Below, one piece after another: positions 29,640-37,410 of a DNA stretch of 64,000 bases (position 1 is the stretch's first letter; the number at the start of each line of letters is the position of its first letter). A program made the position numbers and the translations under genes. The notes under the pieces were generated by a model. That model worked only from the letters and a program-made list of their open reading frames with translations. It did not search any database and was not told where the DNA came from. The stretch is from G965226155 sp965226155 (GTDB taxonomy: Bacteria; Pseudomonadota; Gammaproteobacteria; Eutrophobiales; Eutrophobiaceae). Location of the stretch: contig OZ245331.1 of NCBI GenBank assembly GCA_965226155.1, positions 2,480,001 to 2,544,000 on the forward strand, in the 5' to 3' direction.

Positions 29640-29717
29640 TTAGTCTGGCGGTAGAGGTGGGGGAGGTATAGGTGGGTGGCCTGGTTGCGATCTTTTTTTA
29701 GGCGTTGGTGATCGCAT
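29640..29717 (-). CDS. Proline-rich 25-residue mini-ORF
   Basis: An ATG at 29717 opens a 25-codon frame, MRSPTPKKRSQPGHPP then IPPPPLPPD, ending in TAA. It overlaps the last 20 bases of the two-helix membrane protein gene in another frame, which suggests translational coupling. It is basic at the start and a polyproline stretch at the end. I do not recognise a named family. The strong proline bias and the ATG are its only support. Confidence 0.4.
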   Translation of the reverse strand: MRSPTPKKRSQPGHPPIPPPPLPPD

Positions 29718-30219
29718 ATCGTTCAGATTCTGCCTGGTAGGCTTCTTCGGTACATTTCTGGTTTATTTTTGTGTCGGTGTCTACCACAATACCGACAGCG
29801 ATTTCCTGAACGGCTTTATGGATATCAGCTAACTCCTTCATTGCATTCTTATCTGACACGGCATTTATAAAAACCTTTTCCCATAAAATCCTATTGTTGG
29901 CTTCTAATTTGCCTACTTGACGACTTATCAACGTCAGATCTGCTGCCTTTTCCTCCGGCTTAAACACCAACATCCATATTATTATAACCGGAATAGACGC
30001 TGCTATAATCACTACGACGTACTCTGGCAAGAACTCAGTTACCTCATTCGTTGCTATGATTGTCGATAAGGAAAAAAGCAGAAAGAGAAGAAGGTGATGA
30101 TAACGCCTGTATTTACTAGTCAGCGTATCGTAGTAGCGAGTATATCGCGCCATATCAAGCAAACTGTCCCAAACGGCCTTTTTCGTGCGGCTGGAAGTTT
30201 TATTAATTGAATTATTCAT
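29698..30219 (-). CDS. Two-helix membrane protein, SLATT-like layout
   Basis: Protein of 173 residues with a soluble basic N-terminus (WDSLLDMARYTRYYDTLTSK), two adjacent membrane helices (about residues 44-60 and 68-85) and a long helical cytoplasmic tail. This layout resembles SLATT-type 2TM proteins tied to nucleotide-sensing conflict systems, but the resemblance is by architecture only and no sensor gene is next to it. IS30 copy 1 lies 50 bases upstream of its start and could have removed a partner. Confidence 0.5.
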   Translation of the reverse strand: MNNSINKTSSRTKKAVWDSLLDMARYTRYYDTLTSKYRRYHHLLLFLLFSLSTIIATNEVTEFLPEYVVVIIAASIPVIIIWMLVFKPEEKAADLTLISRQVGKLEANNRILWEKVFINAVSDKNAMKELADIHKAVQEIAVGIVVDTDTKINQKCTEEAYQAESERYAITNA

Positions 30220-30272
30220 TGCTGATGGTAATTATAATAATATAGTTGAAATATTTCAGAAATTATTAAAAC

Positions 30273-31336
30273 GCGGATTCAACTTTGAAGTGCAACGTTG
30301 ATGTTAAAAAAGACTTCATGTGGTGTTTTTGAATTAAGTGTTTTTCTGGGGCAGTGATTGAGTTTTTTCATGACCAAGTTTAACTGCTTTTGTGTAATCG
30401 TGCTGGAGTCCATTTTCTTTGGGAAGTACTGTCGAATGAGACCATTGATATTTTCATTTAAACCCCGTTCCCAGGAGGCATAAGGATGTGCAAAATAGAA
30501 CCCCGCGTTCAATTGTTGAGCAATAACCTCATGCTCAGCAAATTCTTTCCCATTATCCGAGGTGATCGTGTGAACCGACGCCTTCATATTAGACAACAAT
30601 CGCACGATAGCTTGCCTGACGGCAGAGGCAGTTCGTCGTTTCACCTGTGCAATCAAGGTGTACATCGACTTGCGCTCGCTCAAGGCGACCAGCGCCTGTC
30701 GATGGCCTTTGCCGATGACGGTGTCCACTTCCCAGTCACCGATGCGTGTCTTCCTGTTCACAATGGCTGGACGCTTATCAATGCTGCCCTGATTCACCAG
30801 AACCCCACGACGTTGATAACTACCATAACGCTTCTTTCGTTTCTTCTGGCAACGCAAGTACCGGTACAGCTCACCGCCGTCTGCCTTGTCCTGGTATATG
30901 TAGTGATAGATCCATTCATGACTCAGAGCGATACCTTCTCGTTTATGCAACCAGTCACTGATTTGCTCAGGACTCCATTCGTCCGGCAGCCAGACCGCTA
31001 CTCGCTCCCACAAGGTCGTGGGGAGTCGCTGTTGTTGACTGGCTTCTCGACGCGCTTGCCAGAGCAACTGAGCTTGGCGGGGTCGATAGCCTCTCAAGCC
31101 ACGGTTGCGTCTGAGTTCACGGCTAATAGTAGATTTATGCACGCCTATCAAGGCGGCTATCTCCGTTTGTATGTCCTGCTTTCATCAGGGCGTAAATCTG
31201 GTAACGTTGATGCTCGGTAAGCTGTGTGTAGTGTCTCATCTGTGCCTCTCTTTCTTGCTGGAACGAAAGGTAAGGATGCTACCGCAGCTTGCCGTTCGTG
31301 CCACCTAATTGAGTTGCACTTACAAATTGAATTCAC
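30273..31336. mobile_element. IS30-family element, copy 1
   Basis: A 1,064-base element bounded by imperfect 24-base terminal inverted repeats. The left begins GCGGATTCAAC and ends GAAGTGCAAC; the right end read inward is GTGAATTCAA then TAAGTGCAAC. The same ends bound copy 2 at 52807-53835, which fixes the borders. No target duplication is obvious. Its transposase gene is frameshifted. Confidence 0.85.
30279..31239 (-). pseudogene. IS30-family transposase, copy 1 (2-base deletion)
   Basis: The full gene should start at ATG 31239 (MRHYTQLTEHQRYQIYALM). A GT missing near 31170, compared with copy 2, shifts the frame in the N-terminal helix-turn-helix. The remainder is open from MIGVHKSTISRELRR to the stop. 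The DDE residues are intact in IGDWEVDTVIGKG, TITSDNGKEFAEH and RGLNENINGLIRQYFPK. Copy 1 therefore probably cannot make a full transposase. Confidence 0.85.
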
Positions 31337-31355
31337 GAAATAATAGAAACATTAG

Positions 31356-31384
31356 TTGACAATATATCCCTAATTTACTATAAT
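31356..31384 (+). promoter_or_regulatory. Perfect consensus sigma-70 promoter
   Basis: TTGACA (31356-31361), a 17-base spacer, and TATAAT (31379-31384) match the consensus exactly. It lies about 36 bases upstream of the IS1595-type transposase start and points into it. Confidence 0.8.
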
Positions 31385-31420
31385 ATAAGCATACTTTATA
31401 GTAATTAAGGAACATTAGGG
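31368..31420. repeat. Nested inverted repeats over the promoter/leader
   Basis: CCCTAAT (31368-31374) pairs with ATTAGGG (31414-31420), and inside it TTACTATAA (31375-31383, covering the -10 box) pairs with TTATAGTAA (31396-31404). The outer arm ends directly at the transposase ATG and covers the place of a ribosome-binding site. It could be a repressor operator, an RNA hairpin that hides the start, or part of a transposon end. Confidence 0.6.
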
Positions 31421-32347
31421 ATGCCAAGAAGAAACGCCAAAACAATCAGCCTTTTCCATCTAACCGAACAATACAAAACCGAGCAAGATGCCGTCCGATA
31501 CTTCGAGCAACTCCGGTGGGGCGATAAGCCCGTATGCGTCAAGTGCGGTTGCAGTGGCCGGATAACCAAGCAGAAGAACTATAAGAAAGGCTACTGGTGC
31601 GGGGATTGCCGTGAGTATTTTACTGCCTTCACGAATACGCCACTTGAACACAGTAGGGTGAAGGATGCCCGTAAATGGCTGTTTGCGGCTTACCTACTGA
31701 TGACCGCCCGTAAGGGTATTTCAGCGATGCAGTTATCCAAGGAATTGTCTGTCAGTTACCCTACAAGCTGGTATATGATGCATAGATTACGGATGGCTTG
31801 CGGGGACAGCCTCGAAGCCTTGCGCGGTATCGTTGAAGTTGATGAAACTTATATCGGTGGAAAGGAAGGCAGCAAGCATAATTCCAAGAAGTTGAAAGGC
31901 GGTCGTGGCACGGCAGGCAAGCAGGCTGTCCTTGGTATGCGCGAACGAGCGGGGCGGGTTAAGGCTATGACTATTTCTAACGCTGACCGCGAAACTCTGC
32001 ATTCAGCTATTAATCAGAATGTAGAAGTAGGAGCAACCATCTGTACTGACGATCACAGAGGCTATATCGGCCTACCTTACAAGCATGAAACTGTAAAACA
32101 CTCTGCCAAGGAATACGTAAACGGTATGGCACATACTAATGGGATTGAATCTGTTTGGGCTTTACTGAAACGCGGTTATAACGGCGTGTATCACAATTGG
32201 AGCCGTAAGCATTGCTGTAAATATGTAAACGAGTTTACCTTTAGATTAAATGAAGGTAATTGTGAAAGGGATACGCAAGACCGCCTGGACGATCTATTCC
32301 GCGCCATGTCTGGCAAGACCATTACTTACAAGGAATTAACCACCTGA
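31421..32347 (+). CDS. IS1595-family (ISXO2-like) transposase
   Basis: DDE-type transposase of 308 residues. An N-terminal zinc ribbon (VCVKCGCSGRI...YWCGDCREYF) is followed by LSKELSVSYPTSWYMMHRLR and the ISXO2-like catalytic domain: EVDETYIGGKE, TICTDDHRGYIGL and HTNGIESVWALLKRG. The ORF is intact and is preceded by a perfect promoter. It ends 2 bases before the methyltransferase-HNH gene, so the two form one transcription unit. IS1595-type elements carrying passenger genes are known. I could not define terminal repeats. Confidence 0.9.
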   Translation: MPRRNAKTISLFHLTEQYKTEQDAVRYFEQLRWGDKPVCVKCGCSGRITKQKNYKKGYWCGDCREYFTAFTNTPLEHSRVKDARKWLFAAYLLMTARKGISAMQLSKELSVSYPTSWYMMHRLRMACGDSLEALRGIVEVDETYIGGKEGSKHNSKKLKGGRGTAGKQAVLGMRERAGRVKAMTISNADRETLHSAINQNVEVGATICTDDHRGYIGLPYKHETVKHSAKEYVNGMAHTNGIESVWALLKRGYNGVYHNWSRKHCCKYVNEFTFRLNEGNCERDTQDRLDDLFRAMSGKTITYKELTT

Positions 32348-32349
32348 GT

Positions 32350-33714
32350 ATGGATGAAAACTGGCAGAATCGAACGCTCTGGACGGGCGACAATCTCGAC
32401 ATCATGCGGGGAATGAACTCCGAGTCTGCAGATCTCATTTATCTCGACCCGCCTTTTAACTCGAACCGCAACTACGAAGCACCCATTGGCTCGGAAGCGG
32501 CTGGCGCGGCATTTAAAGATACCTGGACGTTAAGTGACGTTGACGAAGCGTGGCATGGTGAGATTGCAGACCGCGATCCAAAACTGTATGCAATCATAGA
32601 CGCAGCCGGTCAAGCACACGGCAAGGGCATGAAATCCTACCTGATTATGATGGCAGTGCGTCTCATGGAAATGTGGCGGCTACTGAAGGATGCGGGGAGT
32701 ATTTATCTGCATTGTGACCCAACGGCTTCTCATTATATCAAGATGTTAATGGACGCGATATTCGGAGAGAAGCAATACCGAAACGAGATAGTATGGAAGC
32801 GGACATCCAGTCATAGCGATTCAAAAACACTTGGATCGGTTCATGACATAATTCTACGCTATTCTAAAACGGATAATTTCATGTACCATCGGCAATTCGT
32901 CGATTACGACCAAACATATGTTGAACAACGCTATAAGCATAAGGATGCTGATGGACGACTGTGGATGGACGATAATTTGACGGCTAAAGGGCTTAGTGGT
33001 GGCGGTTATGAATATGAATACAAAGAAACTCTGTCGCTTTGGCGCGTACCTCTCGAAAGAATGCAGCAATTGGACAAGGATAATCGACTATACTTCACAT
33101 CGCGCGGCGATATTAGAATAAAGCGGTATCTTGATGAAGCGAAAGGATTGCCGCTTAGTGACACATGGACTGATATATCTCCGATCAATTCGCAGTCAAA
33201 AGAGCGACAAGGCTACCCAACACAGAAGCCGATATCCCTACTGGATCGCATCATCAAAGCCAGTTCAAACGAAGGTGATATTATCCTCGATCCTTTTGCT
33301 GGTTGTGCGACTGCACTGGTAGCGGCTGAGCGTTTGCGGCGGGAATGGATCGGTATCGACCTATCGCCGCTGGCCGCTAAACTGGTCAACTCGCGCCTCC
33401 GAAATGATATGGACTTATTTTTCGAGGTAATTAATCGAGAGGACATACCAAAGCGTACAGACCTGGGCGAGTTCCCAAACTACAAGACGCACAGGCATAC
33501 GCTCTACGGCAAGCAAGAGGGTGTATGTAATGGTTGCCAGGTCATGTTCCCGTTTCGCAATATGACCGTTGATCACGTCGTTCCACAATCAAGGGGAGGA
33601 AGTGATCACATTGAGAACTTGCAACTATTGTGTGGTGCTTGTAATTCAAGGAAAGGAACACAATCACAAGAAGCCTTTATCGTAAAACTGAGGACAGAAG
33701 GACTGAGACAATGA
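32350..33714 (+). CDS. DNA methyltransferase fused to an HNH nuclease domain
   Basis: Protein of 454 residues. The N-terminal two thirds is a beta-class (type III-like) DNA adenine/cytosine N4 methyltransferase, with catalytic DPPF in LIYLDPPFNSNRNYEAP and the SAM-binding motif ILDPFAGCATALVAAERL. After about residue 370 comes a McrA-like HNH domain (CNGCQVMF...MTVDHVVPQSRGGSDHIENLQLLCGACN given in pieces) with two CxxC pairs and the DHVVP core. It follows an IS1595 transposase by 2 bases and overlaps a small basic ORF by 4, as passenger genes do. Modification and cleavage could be combined in one chain; this is inferred. Confidence 0.9.
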   Translation: MDENWQNRTLWTGDNLDIMRGMNSESADLIYLDPPFNSNRNYEAPIGSEAAGAAFKDTWTLSDVDEAWHGEIADRDPKLYAIIDAAGQAHGKGMKSYLIMMAVRLMEMWRLLKDAGSIYLHCDPTASHYIKMLMDAIFGEKQYRNEIVWKRTSSHSDSKTLGSVHDIILRYSKTDNFMYHRQFVDYDQTYVEQRYKHKDADGRLWMDDNLTAKGLSGGGYEYEYKETLSLWRVPLERMQQLDKDNRLYFTSRGDIRIKRYLDEAKGLPLSDTWTDISPINSQSKERQGYPTQKPISLLDRIIKASSNEGDIILDPFAGCATALVAAERLRREWIGIDLSPLAAKLVNSRLRNDMDLFFEVINREDIPKRTDLGEFPNYKTHRHTLYGKQEGVCNGCQVMFPFRNMTVDHVVPQSRGGSDHIENLQLLCGACNSRKGTQSQEAFIVKLRTEGLRQ

Positions 33715-33869
33715 ACAAGAAGAAACTCGAAAAGGCCGCACGTGCATTACTAGGCATGAATCCGGTTGAGCATAAACGATCGCCTGCACCAACAAAGAAA
33801 GATCTGGATCGCAAGTTTAAAATGCGGGTGGATCGAAAGGGCAAGGCGTCTATTAAAGAGGTAGGGTAA
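33711..33869 (+). CDS. Small basic protein (52 residues) after the methyltransferase
   Basis: ATG at 33711 overlaps the TGA of the methyltransferase gene (ATGA), giving a 52-residue, lysine- and arginine-rich product (MNKKKLEKAARALLGMNPVE and KKDLDRKFKMRVDRKGKA). The overlap suggests coupled translation. I do not recognise a family. The charge fits a nucleic-acid-binding accessory peptide, but that is a guess. Confidence 0.6.
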   Translation: MNKKKLEKAARALLGMNPVEHKRSPAPTKKDLDRKFKMRVDRKGKASIKEVG

Positions 33870-33949
33870 GCCCTTTCATGCAACTGATCTCTGTAGGATC
33901 GAATTTGTTCAGTAGTCTCAGGCCGCGTATAATTCAGCCCAGACGCAAA

Positions 33950-33973
33950 AAGGCCGAGCGTTAACTCGACCTT
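33950..33973 (-). terminator. Hairpin with T-run on the minus strand
   Basis: AAGGCCGAG, loop CGTTAA, CTCGACCTT form a 9-bp stem with one mismatch. Read on the minus strand the stem is followed by TTTTTGCG, as in an intrinsic terminator. No minus-strand gene is apparent upstream of it, so it may be a border element. Confidence 0.4.
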
Positions 33974-34077
33974 GATGCACAACATGAAATAGAGGCTTGC
34001 GCTTAGCTTCTAGGAACGAATTTTATTCCTTCTTATTAGAGCCGGTGTCAAGCCTTGTAAATATGAGGTTAAGACAC

Positions 34078-34434
34078 ATGTTTGGATTCAGATCTAATAA
34101 AAATAGCGATATTGACGTACGTAAGAGCGAAGTTCGTATTTTTGTTACTATTTGGGCGGCTGTCTATGTTTTCGGTGGTAGCGCACTACTTATTGCGGCA
34201 CTCTGGATTGAAGCTCTTAACAAAGAAGACTATCAAATTGCCAAAGACATATTTATGACAGTCCTTCCCATTGCTGCCGGGATTATTACTTATTGGTTTG
34301 CAAGCAGGCCAAAATCACCTGAAGCCCCACCTTTAACTAAAGGCCCAGATAAAGAATGGGGAAATGAAGATAAAAGCAAGGACAAGATTAGCGACAACAA
34401 TAGTAAAATTGGCGTTCATAAGAGCGAAGTATAG
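34078..34434 (+). CDS. Two-helix membrane protein next to ClpP-like protease
   Basis: About 118 residues from the ATG at 34078 (MFGFRSNKNSDIDV), which has AGGTTAAG upstream; earlier in-frame starts at 33997 and 34063 lack a good site. Two helices (IFVTIWAAVYVFGGSALLIA and IFMTVLPIAAGIITYWFA) are followed by a charged, flexible tail that ends in GVHKSEV, echoing DVRKSEV near the start. Three bases separate it from the ClpP-like gene, so the two are likely co-expressed. Family unknown. Confidence 0.6.
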   Translation: MFGFRSNKNSDIDVRKSEVRIFVTIWAAVYVFGGSALLIAALWIEALNKEDYQIAKDIFMTVLPIAAGIITYWFASRPKSPEAPPLTKGPDKEWGNEDKSKDKISDNNSKIGVHKSEV

Positions 34435-34437
34435 CAC

Positions 34438-34998
34438 TTGACGCAACCAATACAAAAGAATATGCCTAGTATATTTTACTGCGGATTTACTGGCCCAATT
34501 GACCCCAACACAGCACAAAGGATTGCAGCAGCGTTTAATCAAGCCACCATTGATGGATATTCTGAAATATACTTTTGTTTCAGTTCATCTGGTGGATTCA
34601 TAGCCGATGGAATTTTTTTGTACAACCATATACATGGGTTGCCAATAAAGACGACAATCCATAACACAGGAACGGTGGCGTCAATTGCCACTGCGATTTA
34701 TGTTGCAGCAGATATCAGAATTTGTTCTGAACAAGGTATGTTTCTTATGCACCCAACGACTGTGCCATCAGAACCACATGTAGCTGCAGAAGCCTTACAA
34801 GCAAAGCTAGACAGTGTGATTGCGGATGATAAGCGCACGGATCACATCCTGCGCAATCGGGCGCCTAGCATCGCCGAGGAAGTTCTGACTCGCAGACTCT
34901 TCACCGAGGTATTGATCTCCCCGGAGGATGCGCTCAAATTCGGTATCGTACATATCATCGATGAATTTGTGCTCCCAAACGGGGCAAAAATGTTTTAA
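34438..34998 (+). CDS. ClpP-like serine protease (accessory)
   Basis: Protein of 186 residues with the ClpP/crotonase fold. The family substrate-loop IYFCFSSSGGFIADGI (canonical ...SPGG) is present, and the catalytic Ser is in TGTVASIATAIYVAAD and His in MFLMHPTT. The start is TTG 34438, or ATG 34462 (MPSIFYCGF). It is not housekeeping ClpP: it lacks the usual clpX neighbour and is coupled to a 2TM protein in a region of mobile elements. A signal or partner ATPase is not visible. I infer a membrane-tethered protease pair. Confidence 0.75.
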   Translation: MTQPIQKNMPSIFYCGFTGPIDPNTAQRIAAAFNQATIDGYSEIYFCFSSSGGFIADGIFLYNHIHGLPIKTTIHNTGTVASIATAIYVAADIRICSEQGMFLMHPTTVPSEPHVAAEALQAKLDSVIADDKRTDHILRNRAPSIAEEVLTRRLFTEVLISPEDALKFGIVHIIDEFVLPNGAKMF

Positions 34999-35467
34999 AT
35001 CTGACTTTTGCATACTTTCCCCTCAATTTCATCTTAAATCACTTTGAATCTATTTAAAATAATACCTTAAACTAGGAAATTCCGAATCTTTATAGTTCCC
35101 TAAAAATGTCTGTGTTGAAATTGAGTTTGAACCGCGCTTTGAAGAAACCGGCAATGTAATGGTTTTTAGGTTAAGCAAGCAACGCGACATTACCCGCTAT
35201 GAGTATGCAAAAAACGACGAGAACGATTTCATGGTTATTTGATATGCTGGTGTAGGTTGAGTATGCCGGCTAGCCTTGTACAAAGATTTCTACTTCTGTA
35301 GATCTGACCCAAAAAATGCCAAGCGAGATTTTTCCACTATGCTTAGATCGAGTGTACCAGGGCAGGACACCCGAAGAAAATCCGGCTATTGTTCCGCGGT
35401 CCATGCCTAACTCAGCATCCAGCACGCAACCAGGCTACTAGGCGACGAATAGGGCTTCGATCGATGC
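34999..35467. other. Intergenic stretch with a gene tail fragment
   Basis: No complete gene. An open frame from about 35093 to 35242 reads VEIEFEPRFEETGNVMVF then RLSKQRDITRYEYAKND and ends at TGA. Its charge pattern looks like the real C-terminus of a lost gene, but I cannot name it. The remainder, up to the ammonium transporter relic, shows nothing. Confidence 0.35.
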
Positions 35468-36480
35468 TTAGTCCTCCGACTCCGCCATAACAACGAATTC
35501 GGGGTACGCTTCCATACCCAGTTCCGCTACGTCCTGGCCCAACTCCTCAGCTACCGGCGAGATACGGGCTCCAATCGTCTTGTCAATGAGCAACCACGTC
35601 AGCCCCGAGACGCCAAACACAAAGCCACCGATGGCCAGTATGCCGGCCACTTGAATCAACAGGTTGCCGCCGGCTGCAATACAGACCGCCAACGTCCCCC
35701 AGATGCCGGCGAATAAATGGGCCGGCACTGCACCGACCACATCGTCAATCTTTAAGCTTTCCATGAGCTTCAAGCCGACAACGCATATAGAGCCTCCAAC
35801 TCCACCGATGATAACGGCCCAATGGTGCTGGACGATATCGGGTCCGGCAGTAATTGCGACCAACCCGCCAATGGCGCCATTCAGGCCTGCAAGCAGATCA
35901 ATGCGACCTAGAACCGGCCGTGACAGGATGAGGGCAGTCATAACGCCCGCAGTAGCAGCAAGATTGGTATTGGCAAGAATATTGCTGATCGCTACCGCGT
36001 CAACGGCACCGCTTAGGGCAAGTTGCGAACCACCGTTGAAACCAAACCAACCTAACCAGAGGATAAAGATACCCAGCGTTACCGCAGGCACATTCGATGG
36101 CACTGTCATCTTTACGCTGCCGTCTTCGCGAAACTTGCCTTTTCTGGCCCCGACAATGAGCGTACCTGCCAGTGCTGCCCAGCCGCCGGCTGAGTGAACG
36201 ATGGTCGACCCCGCAGAATCCTGAAAGCCCATTTCAGAAAGCCAGCCGCCACCCCAGGTCCAAGCACCGATGGTCGGATAGATGAATGCCGTCAGCACCA
36301 GAGTGAAAATAAAAAACGACTACAGCTTTCCCCGCTCGGCCAGAGCGCCGGACACGATTGAGGCGGTCGTCGCCAGGAATACCATCTGAAAAAACCAGTC
36401 CGACATGACGGAATAACCGTTCTCGATAACGGCTGAAACCGCGCCCTCCTGGCCCTTCAAGAGCGCGACCTCGTCCTGGA
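35468..36480 (-). pseudogene. amt: Ammonium transporter (Amt) relic, truncated and with a nonsense codon
   Basis: Amt/Mep/Rh channel. The reading frame holds many membrane helices with family motifs: FQMVFLATTASIVSGALAER, STIVHSAGGWAALAG (with the conserved His), WLGWFGFNGGS and VPAHLFAGIWGT. Between AERGKL and SFFIFTLVLTAF an in-frame TAG stands where Trp (TGG) is expected, and the two halves are in the same frame. The first roughly 100 residues, including the N-terminal helices, are missing. No glnK is adjacent. The block is visibly more G+C-rich than the core genes. Confidence 0.85.
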
Positions 36481-36777
36481 GGTGCCATACAGAAATTGGA
36501 ACGAGCAGCACGGTTTCCAGCACGGGATACCGGTCATTCAGAACCCGATGCGCTCTTGTGTGATTGCAGGGTAGGCCCAATTGACTCATTACAGATTGTG
36601 CCTCTCGAAGTCGTGTACTCCAATGTGACTAGATACGATACCTCAGAGGGAAAGGCGGACATTGATGACACAAAAAAGAGGCTAATGCTGAAACAGTATC
36701 CAGACTTGAACTGCAAATGTAGCTTAGAGACGAGCAAGCTAAAATAGAAATAGCTGGACTGAAAGATACCGCAAGAC
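36481..36777. other. Stretch between the amt relic and the terminator
   Basis: No whole gene. Plus-strand text from about 36590 (QIVPLEVVYSNVTRYD... to SLETSKLK, stop near 36747) could be the tail of a lost gene, directly upstream of an intrinsic terminator. It is not recognisable. Confidence 0.3.
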
Positions 36778-36798
36778 GCTCCTTCGGGAGCTTTTTTT
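36778..36798 (+). terminator. Intrinsic terminator
   Basis: GCTCC, UUCG tetraloop and GGAGC, followed by seven T (36792-36798): a compact rho-independent terminator on the plus strand. It would end the unrecognised gene tail to its left and insulates the higBA relic. Confidence 0.8.
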
Positions 36799-36799
36799 A

Positions 36800-37194
36800 T
36801 TACGCCGTTTGGTATTGCTTAATCTGCCCTAACCTTTTGTCAATCTTCTGCTCTGTTTTCCATGAATCATAGGCTGCCTGCATACGTAGCCAGATACAAT
36901 TGCCGTTACCAGTGAATTGACTGACTCGTAACGCAACATTCAGTACCTACATCCCATTCAAAGGGTATGCGGTAATTTCCGCTTATTATGAGTACTGTGT
37001 CTTTTTTTGGGTTGCCTTTCAGTTGCATGAAAGCTAGATCCTGGGATATTCAGCTCTTTCAGATTTTTCGACTCGGTTAAGAACACCCAGCTTCCGTGAT
37101 GTTCATGCTGTGCTCGAACCTCGCGGCTAGGGGTAGGGACTGTCTCCAATTGAAAAACTAAAGTAAGTTTTGCGGCATATTCATCAGGTATCAC
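36800..37194 (-). pseudogene. HigBA toxin-antitoxin relic (HigB front fused to HigA tail)
   Basis: Two decayed pieces lie head to tail on the minus strand. The upstream part resembles a HigB/RelE-like toxin: KNLKELNIPGSSFH, then after a frame change QLKGNPKKDTVLIISGNYRI and PFEWDVGTE. It runs, with no C-terminus, into the tail of a HigA antitoxin in another frame: ALRVSQFTGNGNCIWLRMQA, AYDSWKTEQK, ending at TAA (36800-36802). The end of the toxin and the antitoxin's helix-turn-helix are gone, so one deletion probably joined them. A plus-strand terminator lies just beyond. Confidence 0.65.
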
Positions 37195-37410
37195 TCAAGC
37201 ATCGGCCATTTGTGAACCGTGTTTGGTGACACCTTACATATCCAGAATCATTCCTCCGTACCTCGTTCGTCTAAACAATGCGGCAATGCTAAACAAATCT
37301 ACAAGAAGCAGGGCAACATTTCAGGTCGCTGTACAAATTGCGTCAGAGCCGCAACAAGGGCCCCACCTATGAGCCCTTACGCATCCATTGTTAGATGACA
37401 GATTGGCTGG
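37195..37410. other. Spacer upstream of the higBA relic
   Basis: Roughly 215 bases with no ORF that I trust. It contains the end of the TonB receptor transcription unit; no terminator is evident. Confidence 0.3.

Noticed and set aside
30486..31220. Long plus-strand frame across IS30 copy 1
   Set aside because: Shadow of the transposase; the minus strand carries all the conserved residues.
30260..31350. Target-site duplication for the IS30 copies
   Set aside because: Bases outside both pairs of ends were compared and no matching short duplication was seen.
31337..34000. Terminal inverted repeats of an IS1595 composite element
   Set aside because: Compared the promoter region with sequence after 33870; no convincing pair was found, so element borders are not claimed.
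36496..36747. 83-codon plus-strand frame upstream of the terminator
   Set aside because: First half overlaps the amt relic region antisense; only the last part reads like a gene tail, and no family is recognised.
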